Origin: Clostridia bacterium
GTDB lineage: Bacteria > Bacillota > Clostridia > TANB77 > CAG-508
Assembly (NCBI GenBank): GCA_017936925.1
Contig: JAGBEP010000004.1
Location: 1 to 49,860 of the forward strand
DNA length: 49,860 nt
Reading direction: 5' to 3'
Part shown: piece by piece, positions 1 through 6,738 of the stretch
Position numbering within the stretch: the stretch's first letter is position 1
Layout of the letters: every line of letters starts with the position of its first letter
The notes under the pieces: generated by a model
Told to the model about the DNA's origin: nothing
The model's database searches: none
The model's input: only the letters and a program-made list of their open reading frames with translations
Position numbers and translations under genes: made by a program

Positions 1-416
1 ATTGGGGAGAGTTTGTTTTAACACAGGTTGGTGGTAAAGAGCAAATTGGAGAGAAGTTTCATTATTCAACTATTGGTATTCAAATATTATCAAATATAAT
101 TCATAAAGCAAGTGGAATGAATTTAAAAGAATTTGCAACAAAATATTTATTTGAACCATTAGAAATAAAAACTGTTTTAGATGCAGATGTACACGATAGA
201 GAATCTCAAGACCACTTTTATAAAACAAGAGATATAAGAGGTTGGGTAAAAGACCCTAGTGGAAACTATACAACAGGTTGGGGCTTATCAATTACAACTG
301 ATGAGTGGGCTAGAATTGGTTTATTAGTATTAAACAAAGGTTTATATAATGGTAAAAGAATTGTATCAGAAGAATATATAAATGAAATGGTTAAGGAAAG
401 AGAAAACATAGTTTAA
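1..416 (+). CDS. Serine hydrolase, beta-lactamase class C / AmpC-like family, C-terminal part (5' end outside window)
   Basis: The frame is open from base 3 without a start, so the gene begins before the window. The visible part has HYSTIGIQIL, matching the Tyr-Ser/Ala-Asn region of penicillin-recognising serine hydrolases, and then GWGLSITTDEWARIG, the usual landmark near the middle to C-terminal part of this family. The SxxK nucleophile would lie upstream and cannot be seen. Family members normally run on for many more residues after this point, with a Trp/Gly-rich segment and an HxG-type motif. Here the protein stops at KERENIV, so it looks shortened at the C-terminus and may be inactive. 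A perfect hairpin follows the stop. It may belong to the host chromosome or to the integrative element to its right; the sequence does not decide this. Confidence 0.7.
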   Translation, partial: WGEFVLTQVGGKEQIGEKFHYSTIGIQILSNIIHKASGMNLKEFATKYLFEPLEIKTVLDADVHDRESQDHFYKTRDIRGWVKDPSGNYTTGWGLSITTDEWARIGLLVLNKGLYNGKRIVSEEYINEMVKERENIV

Positions 417-423
417 TTCTTGT

Positions 424-455
424 TATAGTTAAGCTGTTTTTACAGCTTAACTATA
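424..455. repeat. Perfect 14-bp inverted repeat after the serine hydrolase
   Basis: Positions 424-437 and 442-455 are exact reverse complements with a TTTT loop. The hairpin follows the hydrolase stop but has no T-run, so it is either a weak terminator or a remnant of an element boundary. Confidence 0.5.
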
Positions 456-491
456 TAGAAATATTAAAACATAATTTTAGGAGTGATAGAT

Positions 492-881
492 ATGAGATTA
501 CATGATTTAAATGATTACGAAGAACGCAGATGTATTTTGCTAATGATTAATAAGCTAAAATATAGTCCTAAAACATATACCGAAGAAGAACTGATTAGAA
601 TTTTCAATCCTTACGGACAAGAAAATTTAACTAAATTAAGTGATCTGGCAGAAAAAAACAAACCAATATCTATTACTGATATGGCAAAAATACTATATAA
701 ATGGGGATTTATTCGTGTATCTAATAATTTATGCTATGCTAGAAAACCATATACCTTTAACTATATTATTCCAATTTTAAAAGATGGAAGATTAGTCGGT
801 TATGATGAGGAACTGGTACTTTCAAGAAAAATAGAAGATAAGTTGCAAGAACATTGCAATCAACAATTAAAAAATAAATAA
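492..881 (+). CDS. Hypothetical cargo protein with a KPYTFNYIIP motif
   Basis: I do not recognise this protein of about 129 residues. The ATG at 492 is chosen because TTTTAGGAGTG lies just upstream at good spacing. It looks soluble, mixed alpha/beta, with no membrane segment. Near the C-terminus it has KPYTFNYIIPILKDG. The next gene carries QPYTDIYIIPYTKKG at the same relative place, so the two share a C-terminal module. The genes are 20 bases apart and clearly co-transcribed. They sit with other unknown small genes upstream of an excisionase and integrase, so this is probably cargo of an integrative element. Confidence 0.7.
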   Translation: MRLHDLNDYEERRCILLMINKLKYSPKTYTEEELIRIFNPYGQENLTKLSDLAEKNKPISITDMAKILYKWGFIRVSNNLCYARKPYTFNYIIPILKDGRLVGYDEELVLSRKIEDKLQEHCNQQLKNK

Positions 882-900
882 AAAGAAAGGAAGATGTAAA

Positions 901-1380
901 ATGAATACAAATATTCTTAGACCTTTAGGGTGTATATATAACTCTAATATAGAGTTAAGCGAAACACGTCATAACTTGGTAACTGATGTGGTTCAAAAAA
1001 TAATAAATCAAGAAAATAAAATATTAGAAAGAAGGAAAAATGCTATTAGCAAATTTGGTAATAAGGTTACACCAGATTTAGATTTGAAAGAACTTGAAAA
1101 AGAATTAAATCCCAAAAATCTTATTCCCCTAGAGAGTGTTATTGACCGTAGCACTGGAGAGGAGGAAAAAATATTAAAATGTCTTATGAAATATTTAACA
1201 AAAGAACTGATGATAGAAGTAATAATAGTTGGTTTATTTAGTACTTCTTATATTATTTGCAAACAGCCATATACCGATATATATATTATACCTTATACAA
1301 AAAAAGGAAAAGATACAATATATTTAAAAGAAGTATTAGGAATCTCACAAGAAGTATTAGACAAAATATTAAGCTTATAA
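901..1380 (+). CDS. Hypothetical cargo protein, shares C-terminal module with its upstream neighbour
   Basis: This 159-residue protein is not recognised. AAAGAAAGG at about 885-893 is the ribosome binding site for the ATG at 901. The middle is a charged, probably helical stretch (INQENKILERRKNAISKFG). The C-terminal QPYTDIYIIPYTKKG motif matches the KPYTFNYIIP motif of the preceding protein, after which both continue with a short Leu-rich tail. No catalytic signature or membrane segment is seen. It is probably a cargo gene of the integrative element and likely acts with its upstream neighbour. Confidence 0.65.
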   Translation: MNTNILRPLGCIYNSNIELSETRHNLVTDVVQKIINQENKILERRKNAISKFGNKVTPDLDLKELEKELNPKNLIPLESVIDRSTGEEEKILKCLMKYLTKELMIEVIIVGLFSTSYIICKQPYTDIYIIPYTKKGKDTIYLKEVLGISQEVLDKILSL

Positions 1381-1404
1381 TTTGTTAAATTAATACTTTA
1401 ACTG

Positions 1405-1435
1405 GTAATGTGCCTATTTGTTTTAGGTACATTAC
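1405..1435. repeat. Imperfect hairpin downstream of the second cargo gene
   Basis: GTAATGTGCCTA and TAGGTACATTAC form a near-perfect stem with a T-rich loop. No T-run follows, so this may be a weak terminator or part of the leader of the next gene. Confidence 0.35.
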
Positions 1436-1451
1436 TACAATATAAAAAAAT

Positions 1452-1483
1452 ACCTGCCTAGCTTTAGAACAAGCAATGGCAAT
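1452..1483 (+). repeat. 32-base leader motif, copy 1
   Basis: This stretch starts ACCTGCCTAG and ends GCAATGGCAAT. It is matched at 29 of 32 positions by a second copy at 1909-1940. TGCC and GGCA at the two ends can pair, enclosing an inner stem. It lies just before the ribosome binding site of the gene at 1504, so it is likely part of that gene's leader RNA. Confidence 0.6.
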
Positions 1484-1503
1484 AAATCAAGGAGAAATTG
1501 AAA

Positions 1504-1875
1504 ATGGAAAACACGTACACACTTTCAACACAAGTTTTATATAGAAATTTTGAAAACGGATATATGACTTGTGATATTACAATAAGTAAACCTTATACAA
1601 GAAAAGTTGATGGAGAAATAATAAGACATCCAGCATCAAGAATATGTGGTGTAAAGTTAAAAGTAGAAAATAATATTGAAATTTTAGAGAAAGTTAAAAG
1701 TCTAAGAAAAAATACTTTACTATGGGTAACATATACAACAGATATGCCATTAAGAGATGTCTCAGATAATATGGTAATAATAAAAGTATTAACGCAAAAA
1801 GAATATGATACTATAGCTGAGCCATATAAGAAACTTCAAAAAGAAATGTGGAGAAATATGATGAAAAAATTGTAA
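1504..1875 (+). CDS. Hypothetical small cargo protein
   Basis: I do not recognise this protein of about 123 residues. The ATG at 1504 is preferred over an in-frame TTG at 1498 because AAGGAG lies nine bases before it. The sequence is rich in beta-type residues (TLSTQVLYRNFENGYMT, ITISKPYTRK) and ends in a charged helix (EPYKKLQKEMWRNMMKKL). It could be a small beta-sheet, OB-like protein, but there is no decisive motif. It is preceded by the first copy of the repeated leader motif, suggesting that it is controlled like the gene at 1971. Confidence 0.65.
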   Translation: MENTYTLSTQVLYRNFENGYMTCDITISKPYTRKVDGEIIRHPASRICGVKLKVENNIEILEKVKSLRKNTLLWVTYTTDMPLRDVSDNMVIIKVLTQKEYDTIAEPYKKLQKEMWRNMMKKL

Positions 1876-1908
1876 AAATCTATAAATACAAATAATTGTA
1901 TAAAAAGT

Positions 1909-1940
1909 ACCTGCCTAGTTTTAAAACTAGCAATGGCAAT
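1909..1940 (+). repeat. 32-base leader motif, copy 2
   Basis: This is the second copy of the 1452-1483 motif with three changes. Its centre, CTAGTTTTAAAACTAG, is a perfect palindrome. It stands about 30 bases before the start codon of the gene at 1971. Confidence 0.6.
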
Positions 1941-1970
1941 CAATTTAGAAAAAGAAAGGAAATATTGATT

Positions 1971-2348
1971 ATGAGAACATTTATGGAAAATTTTGGTTTA
2001 TACCTAAAAGAATTTGACGAAGAGGTTTGGAAAGAAAAAATCAATTTTTTGATGGAGATGAAAGAGTCAGTTGATGAAGGAACAAAAGTACAACAGCAAC
2101 TTTTTGAACAATATCAAAAAGACTCTGTAAAATTAAAAGATAAATTTTTAGAAGATTTTAAGAAATATGTAGACACAAATGACTATGTTATCAAAGATAA
2201 TGTTAGCCAAAAAATTACAGAAGCAGTAAACAAACATCAAAAGATAGAACAAAAAATCCTAGAAGAAAGTGTCAAAGAATACTACGATATAATAATAGAT
2301 TATATGGATGATGCTTTGTATAATGAATTAGAATTAAAAATTTTATAA
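1971..2348 (+). CDS. Hypothetical coiled-coil protein, first of a tandem paralogous pair
   Basis: This protein has about 125 residues and is mostly charged helix. The ATG at 1971 follows GAAAGGAAA; the open frame upstream contains the leader repeat and is not coding. It aligns along its length with the next gene: FGLYLKEF against FDLYLKHF at the start, LFEQYQKD against LFEEYQKR in the middle, and KHQKIEQKILEES against KHQKREQEILEEG near the end. No enzyme motif is seen. The family is unknown to me. It may form a helical homo- or hetero-oligomer with its neighbour. Confidence 0.65.
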   Translation: MRTFMENFGLYLKEFDEEVWKEKINFLMEMKESVDEGTKVQQQLFEQYQKDSVKLKDKFLEDFKKYVDTNDYVIKDNVSQKITEAVNKHQKIEQKILEESVKEYYDIIIDYMDDALYNELELKIL

Positions 2349-2369
2349 GAGAATAAGGAGGTTTTAGTA

Positions 2370-2774
2370 ATGGATATGATTAAAAATTTTGATTTATATT
2401 TAAAACACTTTAGTAAAGATGATTGGACGGATATTTCAAATCACATTGAAATATGTAGCAAAGATTTAAATGAAGATGTAGAAAAAAAGACACAACTATT
2501 TGAAGAATATCAAAAAAGAGTTCAAGAACTTACAAAAGAATTATCAGAAAAATTTTGGTACTTTAGAGACGAAGAGGCTTTTGGAGAATATCCTAACGAT
2601 ATTGTAGAAAAACTAGAAAAGGAATTGAAGAAACATCAAAAAAGAGAACAAGAAATATTAGAAGAAGGTATTGAGAAAGCTTATAATTACTTTAAGTATA
2701 TGCTACAAGATGTTACAGAAACAAGACTAAAATACTATATATCACCAGAAACAGAAGATATTAAACAAGATTAA
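2370..2774 (+). CDS. Hypothetical coiled-coil protein, second of a tandem paralogous pair
   Basis: This 134-residue helical, charged protein begins at an ATG eight bases after AAGGAGG. It is a diverged copy of the protein encoded 21 bases upstream, with the same order of motifs (FDLYLKHF, LFEEYQKR, KHQKREQEILEEG). The tail YYISPETEDIKQD is unique to this copy. The pair probably arose by gene duplication inside the element and may make a hetero-oligomer. No known domain is recognised. Confidence 0.65.
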   Translation: MDMIKNFDLYLKHFSKDDWTDISNHIEICSKDLNEDVEKKTQLFEEYQKRVQELTKELSEKFWYFRDEEAFGEYPNDIVEKLEKELKKHQKREQEILEEGIEKAYNYFKYMLQDVTETRLKYYISPETEDIKQD

Positions 2775-2780
2775 AAAATA

Positions 2781-2940
2781 AAGAAGTAAGACAATGGACA
2801 AAGTAATAATTACATTCCTAGTTTTACTTCTTGTGTATCAAAGAAAACTAAAAAAATTAAAAATATAACAGAAAATTAAATAAGCTACAGAATAGAGATA
2901 CTCCTACTACCTTATTTCTGATTTTCGGAAAGAGGATAAG
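2781..2940. other. Gap before the excisionase with one long-loop inverted repeat
   Basis: AAGAAGTAA at 2781-2789 and TTACTTCTT at 2824-2832 are exact reverse complements enclosing a 34-base loop that contains CCTAGTTTTA, a sequence also present in the repeated leader motif. The rest up to 2940 is AT-rich leader, with GAAAGAGG before the excisionase start. I see no gene. Confidence 0.4.
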
Positions 2941-3129
2941 ATGGAAAACAATCAAGAACCTATTTTTATAGGAATAAATGAGGCTGCAAAACTAATGGGT
3001 GTTGGAAGAAATTTGATGCTGGATTTAGTAAAAATGGATAATTTCCCAGCTGTGAAATTCAAAAAACAAATTAGAATAAACAAAAAACAATTTGTAGAAT
3101 GGGCTAATAACCTGACTAAAGTGTTTTGA
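2941..3129 (+). CDS. xis: Excisionase-like winged-helix DNA-binding protein
   Basis: A 62-residue protein whose pattern is GINEAAKLMGVGRNLMLDLV, then FPAVKF, RINKKQFVEWA. This is the MerR-like/helix-turn-helix 17 fold of excisionases from Tn916-type and related integrative elements. Such proteins bend DNA at the element ends and steer the integrase towards excision. It lies 109 bases upstream of the integrase, the usual order. The length is typical of the family (60-70 residues). A hairpin lies between the two genes. Confidence 0.8.
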   Translation: MENNQEPIFIGINEAAKLMGVGRNLMLDLVKMDNFPAVKFKKQIRINKKQFVEWANNLTKVF

Positions 3130-3157
3130 GGTATTGTCAAAACAAAAAAAGTATGTA

Positions 3158-3205
3158 TAAAATAGCAGGTAGATATTAGAAAATTAAAATCTATTTGCTG
3201 TTTTA
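3158..3205. repeat. Hairpin between excisionase and integrase genes
   Basis: Positions 3158-3174 and 3189-3205 pair at 15 of 17 places (TAAAATAGCAGGTAGAT with ATCTATTTGCTGTTTTA). It may limit integrase expression from the excisionase transcript or serve as a recombinase or regulator site. Confidence 0.45.
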
Positions 3206-3238
3206 TATCATATTAAACATTAGAAAGGAAGATAAATT

Positions 3239-4611
3239 ATGGTTGAATTAAATATGAATAAACAGCTAGATGACAAGGACATTAAAATTAGAAAGAAAGG
3301 AAATAGTTATGAAGCAAGAAAAACCATAGATTTATCAAAAATCTATGGATTTGAAGTTACTAAAAGAATTTCAAAAACAGCATTAACAGAAGAAAAAGCT
3401 AGAAAGCTATTAAAGTTAAAGGAGCAAGAAGAATTAATATATGCAGCAGAACAAGTTAAAAATAATAATATAACCAATAAGTTGGAATATGAAACATTAG
3501 AAAAGGTAGTATCAAATGTTGGACAAGATTTTGCTCTAAAATCATTTGTAAATAAAATGTTATATGAAAAGAAGTTACAATCAGAAATCAACTTACATAG
3601 TAGAAGACGTAAAATAAGTCCAAAGACTGTTACATCTTATTTAGGAACAGCTAACAGACAAATCATACCTGTAGGGGGAGATTTAGATATAAGGAAGATC
3701 ACAACTGAGCAATTACAACAACATTTTGATAAATTAGATTATTCAGAGAAATACTTGAAGGATATAAAACTTATATTAAAACTAACATTTCAGAAAGCCA
3801 TTGATTTAGGAATTATGTCAGAAAATCCTGCATCTAAAATTTATATAGGCAACAGAAAATCTAATATTGGTGTTGAAATAGAACATTTAGATAAAGAAAG
3901 ACAAGCAGTATGGCTAGATTTGTTTGAACAAGATGGTAGACCGTGGGCATACTTACTAGAGGCTATTCTTTTAAGTCGGACGGTAGACCCGAGGAATGTT
4001 GTGCATACAGGTTTAGCAGTTTTTTGATGGATAGAAATATTATTCAAATCAGGAATGCATTTAAGCAAGTTGCTGTGTATGATAACAACTTAAAAAAGAT
4101 AAAGAATGTGAGAGTATTGGGAGATTTGAAAACCCCACAGAGTGTACGTGATATCCCACTACATCCAAGGTTGAAAAAATTGATATTGAAGATTAAAGCT
4201 GAAAGAATTTTAGAATGTAAAAAGACTGGAAAAACATTTAGTGAAGATGATTTTGTTTTTCTTAATGAAAATGGAGAACCATTTGTACCAGAAAGACTTA
4301 CAAACAAGATGCCTAAATTTATTAAGAAATACGGACTAGAACACATGACTGTTTATTCGCTTAGACATTCGTTTGCCACTCTATGTTCATCTGAAAGAAT
4401 GCCACCAGAAGTATTACATATTATTATGGGACACTCTGACTTTGATACTACAAGACGTTACTATATATATATTACCGAAGCTAGAAAACAACAGGAAATG
4501 CTAAAATTATATAATAAACAATACACTGAAAATCAGTTACAAGACCTAATGGAAAAGAATAAAATTTATTTAGAGAAGATTGCAAGACTAACTGAGCCAG
4601 TTATGGCATAA
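3239..4611 (+). pseudogene. int: Tyrosine recombinase (integrase) interrupted by a frameshift
   Basis: Two overlapping frames together make one phage-type integrase of about 455 residues. The first (3239-4027) has an arm-binding N-terminal domain (IRKKGNSYEARKTIDL) and a core-binding SAM-like domain (KTVTSYLGTANRQIIPV). The second carries the catalytic domain: RPEECCAYRF with the first catalytic Arg, SLRHSFAT with Arg and His, IIMGHS, and the nucleophile Tyr in RRYYIYI. The frame changes at about 3972-3983, exactly before the first catalytic Arg, where AGTCGGACGGTAGACCC looks like AGTGGAGGTAGACCC with extra bases. As read, neither product alone is a working recombinase, so the element would be immobile unless this is a sequencing error. 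The gene ends 29 bases from the 3' end of tRNA-Arg, its likely target. Confidence 0.85.
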
Positions 4612-4614
4612 AAT

Positions 4615-4640
4615 AAAAAGCACCTTTAAAAGTGCTTTTT
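4615..4640. terminator. Terminator after the integrase, also downstream of tRNA-Arg
   Basis: AAAAAGCAC and GTGCTTTTT form a stem with flanking A and T runs, so it can stop transcription from both sides. Confidence 0.75.
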
Positions 4641-4716
4641 GGTGCGACTGGAGGAATTCGAATCCCCGACCTCTTGGTTCGTAGCCAAGTGCTCTATCCA
4701 GCTAAGCTACAGTCGC
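4640..4716 (-). tRNA. tRNA-Arg (anticodon ACG)
   Basis: On the minus strand the gene starts GCGACTGTAGCTTAGCTGG. It forms a seven-base acceptor stem closed by CAGTCGC, a D arm, an anticodon stem CTTGG/CCAAG with loop CTACGAA (anticodon ACG), and a TTCGAAT T-loop. The 3' CCA is encoded at 4640-4642. The ACG wobble base would become inosine and read CGN codons. Its 3' end faces the integrase gene, the usual integration geometry. Confidence 0.95.
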
Positions 4717-4773
4717 ATATATAGAAAATATTATAAAATCTATTATAACATTTTCAAATAAATCTATATATTA

Positions 4774-4797
4774 ATGGGGAAAATTATGGGGAAAATT
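4774..4797. repeat. Tandem direct repeat resembling integrase arm-type sites
   Basis: ATGGGGAAAATT occurs twice back to back at 4774-4785 and 4786-4797. A CTCCCCA inverted partner lies just beyond. Short tandem sites of 10-12 bases near a tRNA are typical binding sites for the N-terminal domain of tyrosine integrases. They lie between an intact tRNA-Arg and a half tRNA-Arg. Confidence 0.5.
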
Positions 4798-4852
4798 CTT
4801 AACCACTCCCCAACCCCTTTAATATCAAGTATTGTAAATATGTGGTGTACAA

Positions 4853-4892
4853 GTTCGTAGCCGAACGCTCTATCCAGCTAAGCTACAGGTGC
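4853..4892 (-). pseudogene. Half tRNA-Arg remnant (5' half to anticodon loop)
   Basis: On the minus strand GCACCTGTAGCTTAGCTGG is followed by a D arm and a loop containing CTACGAA. The match to the intact tRNA-Arg then ends abruptly just past the anticodon loop. The variable loop, T arm and 3' acceptor strand are missing. This is what remains when an element has recombined in the anticodon loop of a tRNA gene. Confidence 0.8.
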
Positions 4893-4954
4893 AAAACTAA
4901 CATAGCTATTATAGCACATTACAGAAATATTTCAAGTAGAAAATAGGACAGAAG

Positions 4955-4983
4955 TTGAAAATAATTAAAAAGCATGGTATAAT
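4955..4983 (+). promoter_or_regulatory. Sigma-A promoter for the methyltransferase gene
   Basis: TTGAAA at 4955-4960, 17 bases, then TATAAT at 4978-4983 with a TGG extension (extended -10). It predicts a leader of about 180 bases before the start codon at 5173. Confidence 0.75.
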
Positions 4984-4989
4984 AACAAC

Positions 4990-5172
4990 GTAGTATCTCA
5001 ATTCGACCATTCGCGTGATATTACCAAGGAAATTATAATAAAGAATGTTGAGAATCTTTCTTTATGAATGGCAAAATTTAAACCATAGTTAAATAGTGGT
5101 TAGTTTTGCTATGAGAAAAAGGAGGTTCTTTTTTTATACCACATAAAAAATTATAATTTTTAAGGAGAAAAA
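4990..5172 (+). promoter_or_regulatory. Long leader with a possible short leader peptide before the methyltransferase
   Basis: The leader holds an ATG at 5068 that opens a six-codon frame (MAKFKP, stop at 5086). An imperfect hairpin follows at 5082-5100 (ACCAT/AGTGGT), then GAGAAAAAGGAGGTTCTTTTTTT at about 5113-5135, which could fold as a weak terminator. This layout fits transcription attenuation controlled by translation, as in some antibiotic-resistance methyltransferase and ABC-F genes. No ribosome binding site is clear for the peptide. Confidence 0.35.
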
Positions 5173-5928
5173 ATGAAAGAAAAAAATTTTTACAACGAAA
5201 TTGGAAATTGGGATTTTTCAAAAATAAATTATGAAACACAAACAACAAGCGGATGGAATATTTATAAAGAAATAGAAAAATACACAACATCAAAATCAAT
5301 ATGTTTAGATTTAGGAACAGGTGGAGGAGAAAATATTATAAAAAACTATCCTTCCGTAGAAAAGATTATTGGAACAGACTATTCAAAAACTATGATAAAA
5401 ACAGCAAAAGAAAATCTCAAAAATAGCAAAAGAAAAAATATAGAATTTAAGGTTATGAATAATTTGAAAATTGAATATCCACAAGAAAGTTTTGATTTAA
5501 TAAGCGCAAGACATACGGTTATAGATGCAAAAGAGATATATAGAGTATTAAAAAACGGAGGATATGTAATAATTCAAGGAATAGATAAGGAAGATTGCAT
5601 AGAATTAAAAAAGATATTTAAAAGAGGACAAGCATATAAAGACAAAAAATCAATATCAAAAATTGATTTAGAAAACTTAGAAAAAGCAGGATTAGAAATA
5701 ATAAAAAAAGAGAAAATAATTGAAATAGAATTTTACAAAACAGAAAAAGACCTAATGAAATTATTACTAAAAACACCAATCTTAAACGATTTTTCAGAAG
5801 AAAAACAAAAAGATGTAAAATTGCTAATAGAAAAAGAACTATTCGAAAAATACACCAAAAAATTTAGAGAAGAAAAAGGAATAAAGTTAGTTAGAAAATT
5901 ATATGGAATAGTAGCAAAGAAAACATAG
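5173..5928 (+). CDS. Class I SAM-dependent methyltransferase
   Basis: A 251-residue cytoplasmic protein. The SAM-binding glycine loop is CLDLGTGGGEN (about residues 44-54), followed by an acidic residue at the end of strand 2 (IGTDYSKTMI) and then FDLISARHTVID and VLKNGGYVIIQG, the motif IV and post-motif landmarks of type 11 methyltransferases. The substrate cannot be told. The C-terminal Lys-rich helical region (residues 155-250) is unlike the UbiE core and may bind substrate. AAGGAG precedes the ATG. It has its own promoter and a long leader, so expression may be inducible. It resembles a housekeeping or resistance-type small-molecule or RNA methylase. Confidence 0.8.
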   Translation: MKEKNFYNEIGNWDFSKINYETQTTSGWNIYKEIEKYTTSKSICLDLGTGGGENIIKNYPSVEKIIGTDYSKTMIKTAKENLKNSKRKNIEFKVMNNLKIEYPQESFDLISARHTVIDAKEIYRVLKNGGYVIIQGIDKEDCIELKKIFKRGQAYKDKKSISKIDLENLEKAGLEIIKKEKIIEIEFYKTEKDLMKLLLKTPILNDFSEEKQKDVKLLIEKELFEKYTKKFREEKGIKLVRKLYGIVAKKT

Positions 5929-5940
5929 ATAGATATAAAA

Positions 5941-6006
5941 GTAAAAAGATTTAAACTTTAAAGAATTGAAAAAAGTGGATATTCAAAGAAGTTTAAATCT
6001 TTTTAC
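5941..6006. repeat. Perfect 18-bp inverted repeat with structured 30-base loop
   Basis: 5941-5958 (GTAAAAAGATTTAAACTT) is the exact reverse complement of 5989-6006. The loop can form a further small stem (TTGAA/TTCAA). It lies between the methyltransferase and a tRNA gene. It may be a terminator working on both strands or a tiny miniature-element remnant. Confidence 0.65.
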
Positions 6007-6035
6007 AAAAACAAATAAAAAAATCTCACGAATAC

Positions 6036-6064
6036 TTGACAATAAAAAGAAAACATGGTATTCT
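6036..6064 (+). promoter_or_regulatory. Promoter of tRNA-Arg(TCT)
   Basis: TTGACA at 6036-6041, 17 bases, TATTCT at 6059-6064 preceded by ATGG. Transcription would start a few bases before the tRNA at 6078. Confidence 0.75.
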
Positions 6065-6077
6065 ATATAAGCGTTAT

Positions 6078-6154
6078 GGGTCAGTAGCTCAGTTGGATAG
6101 AGCACGCGCCTTCTAAGCGCGGGGTCGGGGGTTCGAACCCCTCCTGGCTCACCA
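6078..6154 (+). tRNA. tRNA-Arg (anticodon TCT)
   Basis: Full cloverleaf: acceptor GGGTCAG/CTGGCTC, D arm GCTC/GAGC, anticodon stem CGCGC/GCGCG with loop CTTCTAA (anticodon TCT), T-loop TTCGAAC, and an encoded 3' CCA at 6152-6154. It reads AGA/AGG, the main Arg codons of this AT-rich genome. Confidence 0.95.
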
Positions 6155-6180
6155 AACCTAGGATTTATCCTAGGTTTTTT
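6155..6180 (+). terminator. Terminator after tRNA-Arg(TCT)
   Basis: AACCTAGGAT and ATCCTAGGTT pair with a minimal loop and are followed by a T-run. Confidence 0.85.
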
Positions 6181-6224
6181 ATTTTGAACAAAAAATAAAA
6201 AAAGCAAAACTTAGAAAGAAATGA

Positions 6225-6253
6225 TTGAAGTATACATAAAAAGATGTTATAAT
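6225..6253 (+). promoter_or_regulatory. Promoter for the small gene at 6307
   Basis: TTGAAG at 6225-6230, 17 bases, TATAAT at 6248-6253. Confidence 0.6.
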
Positions 6254-6306
6254 CAACACAGACTTTTGCTTGAAATGCTACGAATTGGTTGAGAGGGAGT
6301 GTCGTC

Positions 6307-6654
6307 ATGAAAGGTAAAGAGCAACAACGCTTATCTGAACTAAGGCATAAGTTATACCAAGAAAAGCACAAAGGCAAACGGGAGGTGGTTCGTAAACTGA
6401 ACCAAGAACAAGCGGAGTACCTCAGCAATTTTTTTGAGCTGATACCATATCTATACGAAATTAAAGTATGGTTTCCGCCAACTTTTTCTACTAGACAAGA
6501 AAATGTTCCAGGAATAGTTAAAGGACTTTACTACAACTGGAGACATGATCATAAAAGCAAAGTCATAAAAAAGCTGAGTCAGAAAGAAATCGCTCAGTGC
6601 GAAAGATTCAATCTGATAGTCAAGCCTTACAAATATAAGGTAAAACTAGTCTAG
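6307..6654 (+). CDS. Hypothetical basic protein, orphan gene less AT-rich than its neighbours
   Basis: I do not recognise this protein of 115 residues. The ATG at 6307 follows GAGAGGGAG at seven-base spacing; an in-frame TTG at 6289 is less likely. It is strongly basic, with a helical N-terminus (QQRLSELRHKLYQEKHKGKR), then KLNQEQAEYLSNFFELIPYL, and a basic beta-type tail (IVKPYKYKVKLV). The basic character suggests a nucleic-acid partner, but that is inference. Codon use (CGG, CTG, GCG) differs from the AT-rich neighbours. It is a self-contained unit with its own promoter and a GC-rich terminator, like the gene at 12647. Confidence 0.65.
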   Translation: MKGKEQQRLSELRHKLYQEKHKGKREVVRKLNQEQAEYLSNFFELIPYLYEIKVWFPPTFSTRQENVPGIVKGLYYNWRHDHKSKVIKKLSQKEIAQCERFNLIVKPYKYKVKLV

Positions 6655-6691
6655 TCATAAGCAAGGTCTAAATTTAGTCAACCAATTTGTA

Positions 6692-6722
6692 GAAGTCCCC
6701 GCATGTGCGGGGGCGATTTCTT
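6692..6722 (+). terminator. GC-rich terminator
   Basis: CCCCGCA TG TGCGGGG at 6697-6712 is followed by GCGATTTCTTT. It is unusually GC-rich for this genome, like the terminator at 12881. Confidence 0.75.
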
Positions 6723-6738
6723 TATAAGAATAAAGTTA

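Noticed and set aside
1..416. Calling the first gene an active class C beta-lactamase
   Set aside because: The nucleophile region is outside the window and the C-terminus appears truncated; only the superfamily can be supported.
4774..4797. CRISPR-like repeat
   Set aside because: Only two copies of 12 bases directly adjacent without spacers; better explained as integrase arm sites. I saw no CRISPR array anywhere in the window.
5983..6207. Minus-strand frame across tRNA-Arg(TCT) containing FGEPGGVRTPDPALRRRVLYPT
   Set aside because: This is the common false ORF produced by reading a tRNA gene backwards.
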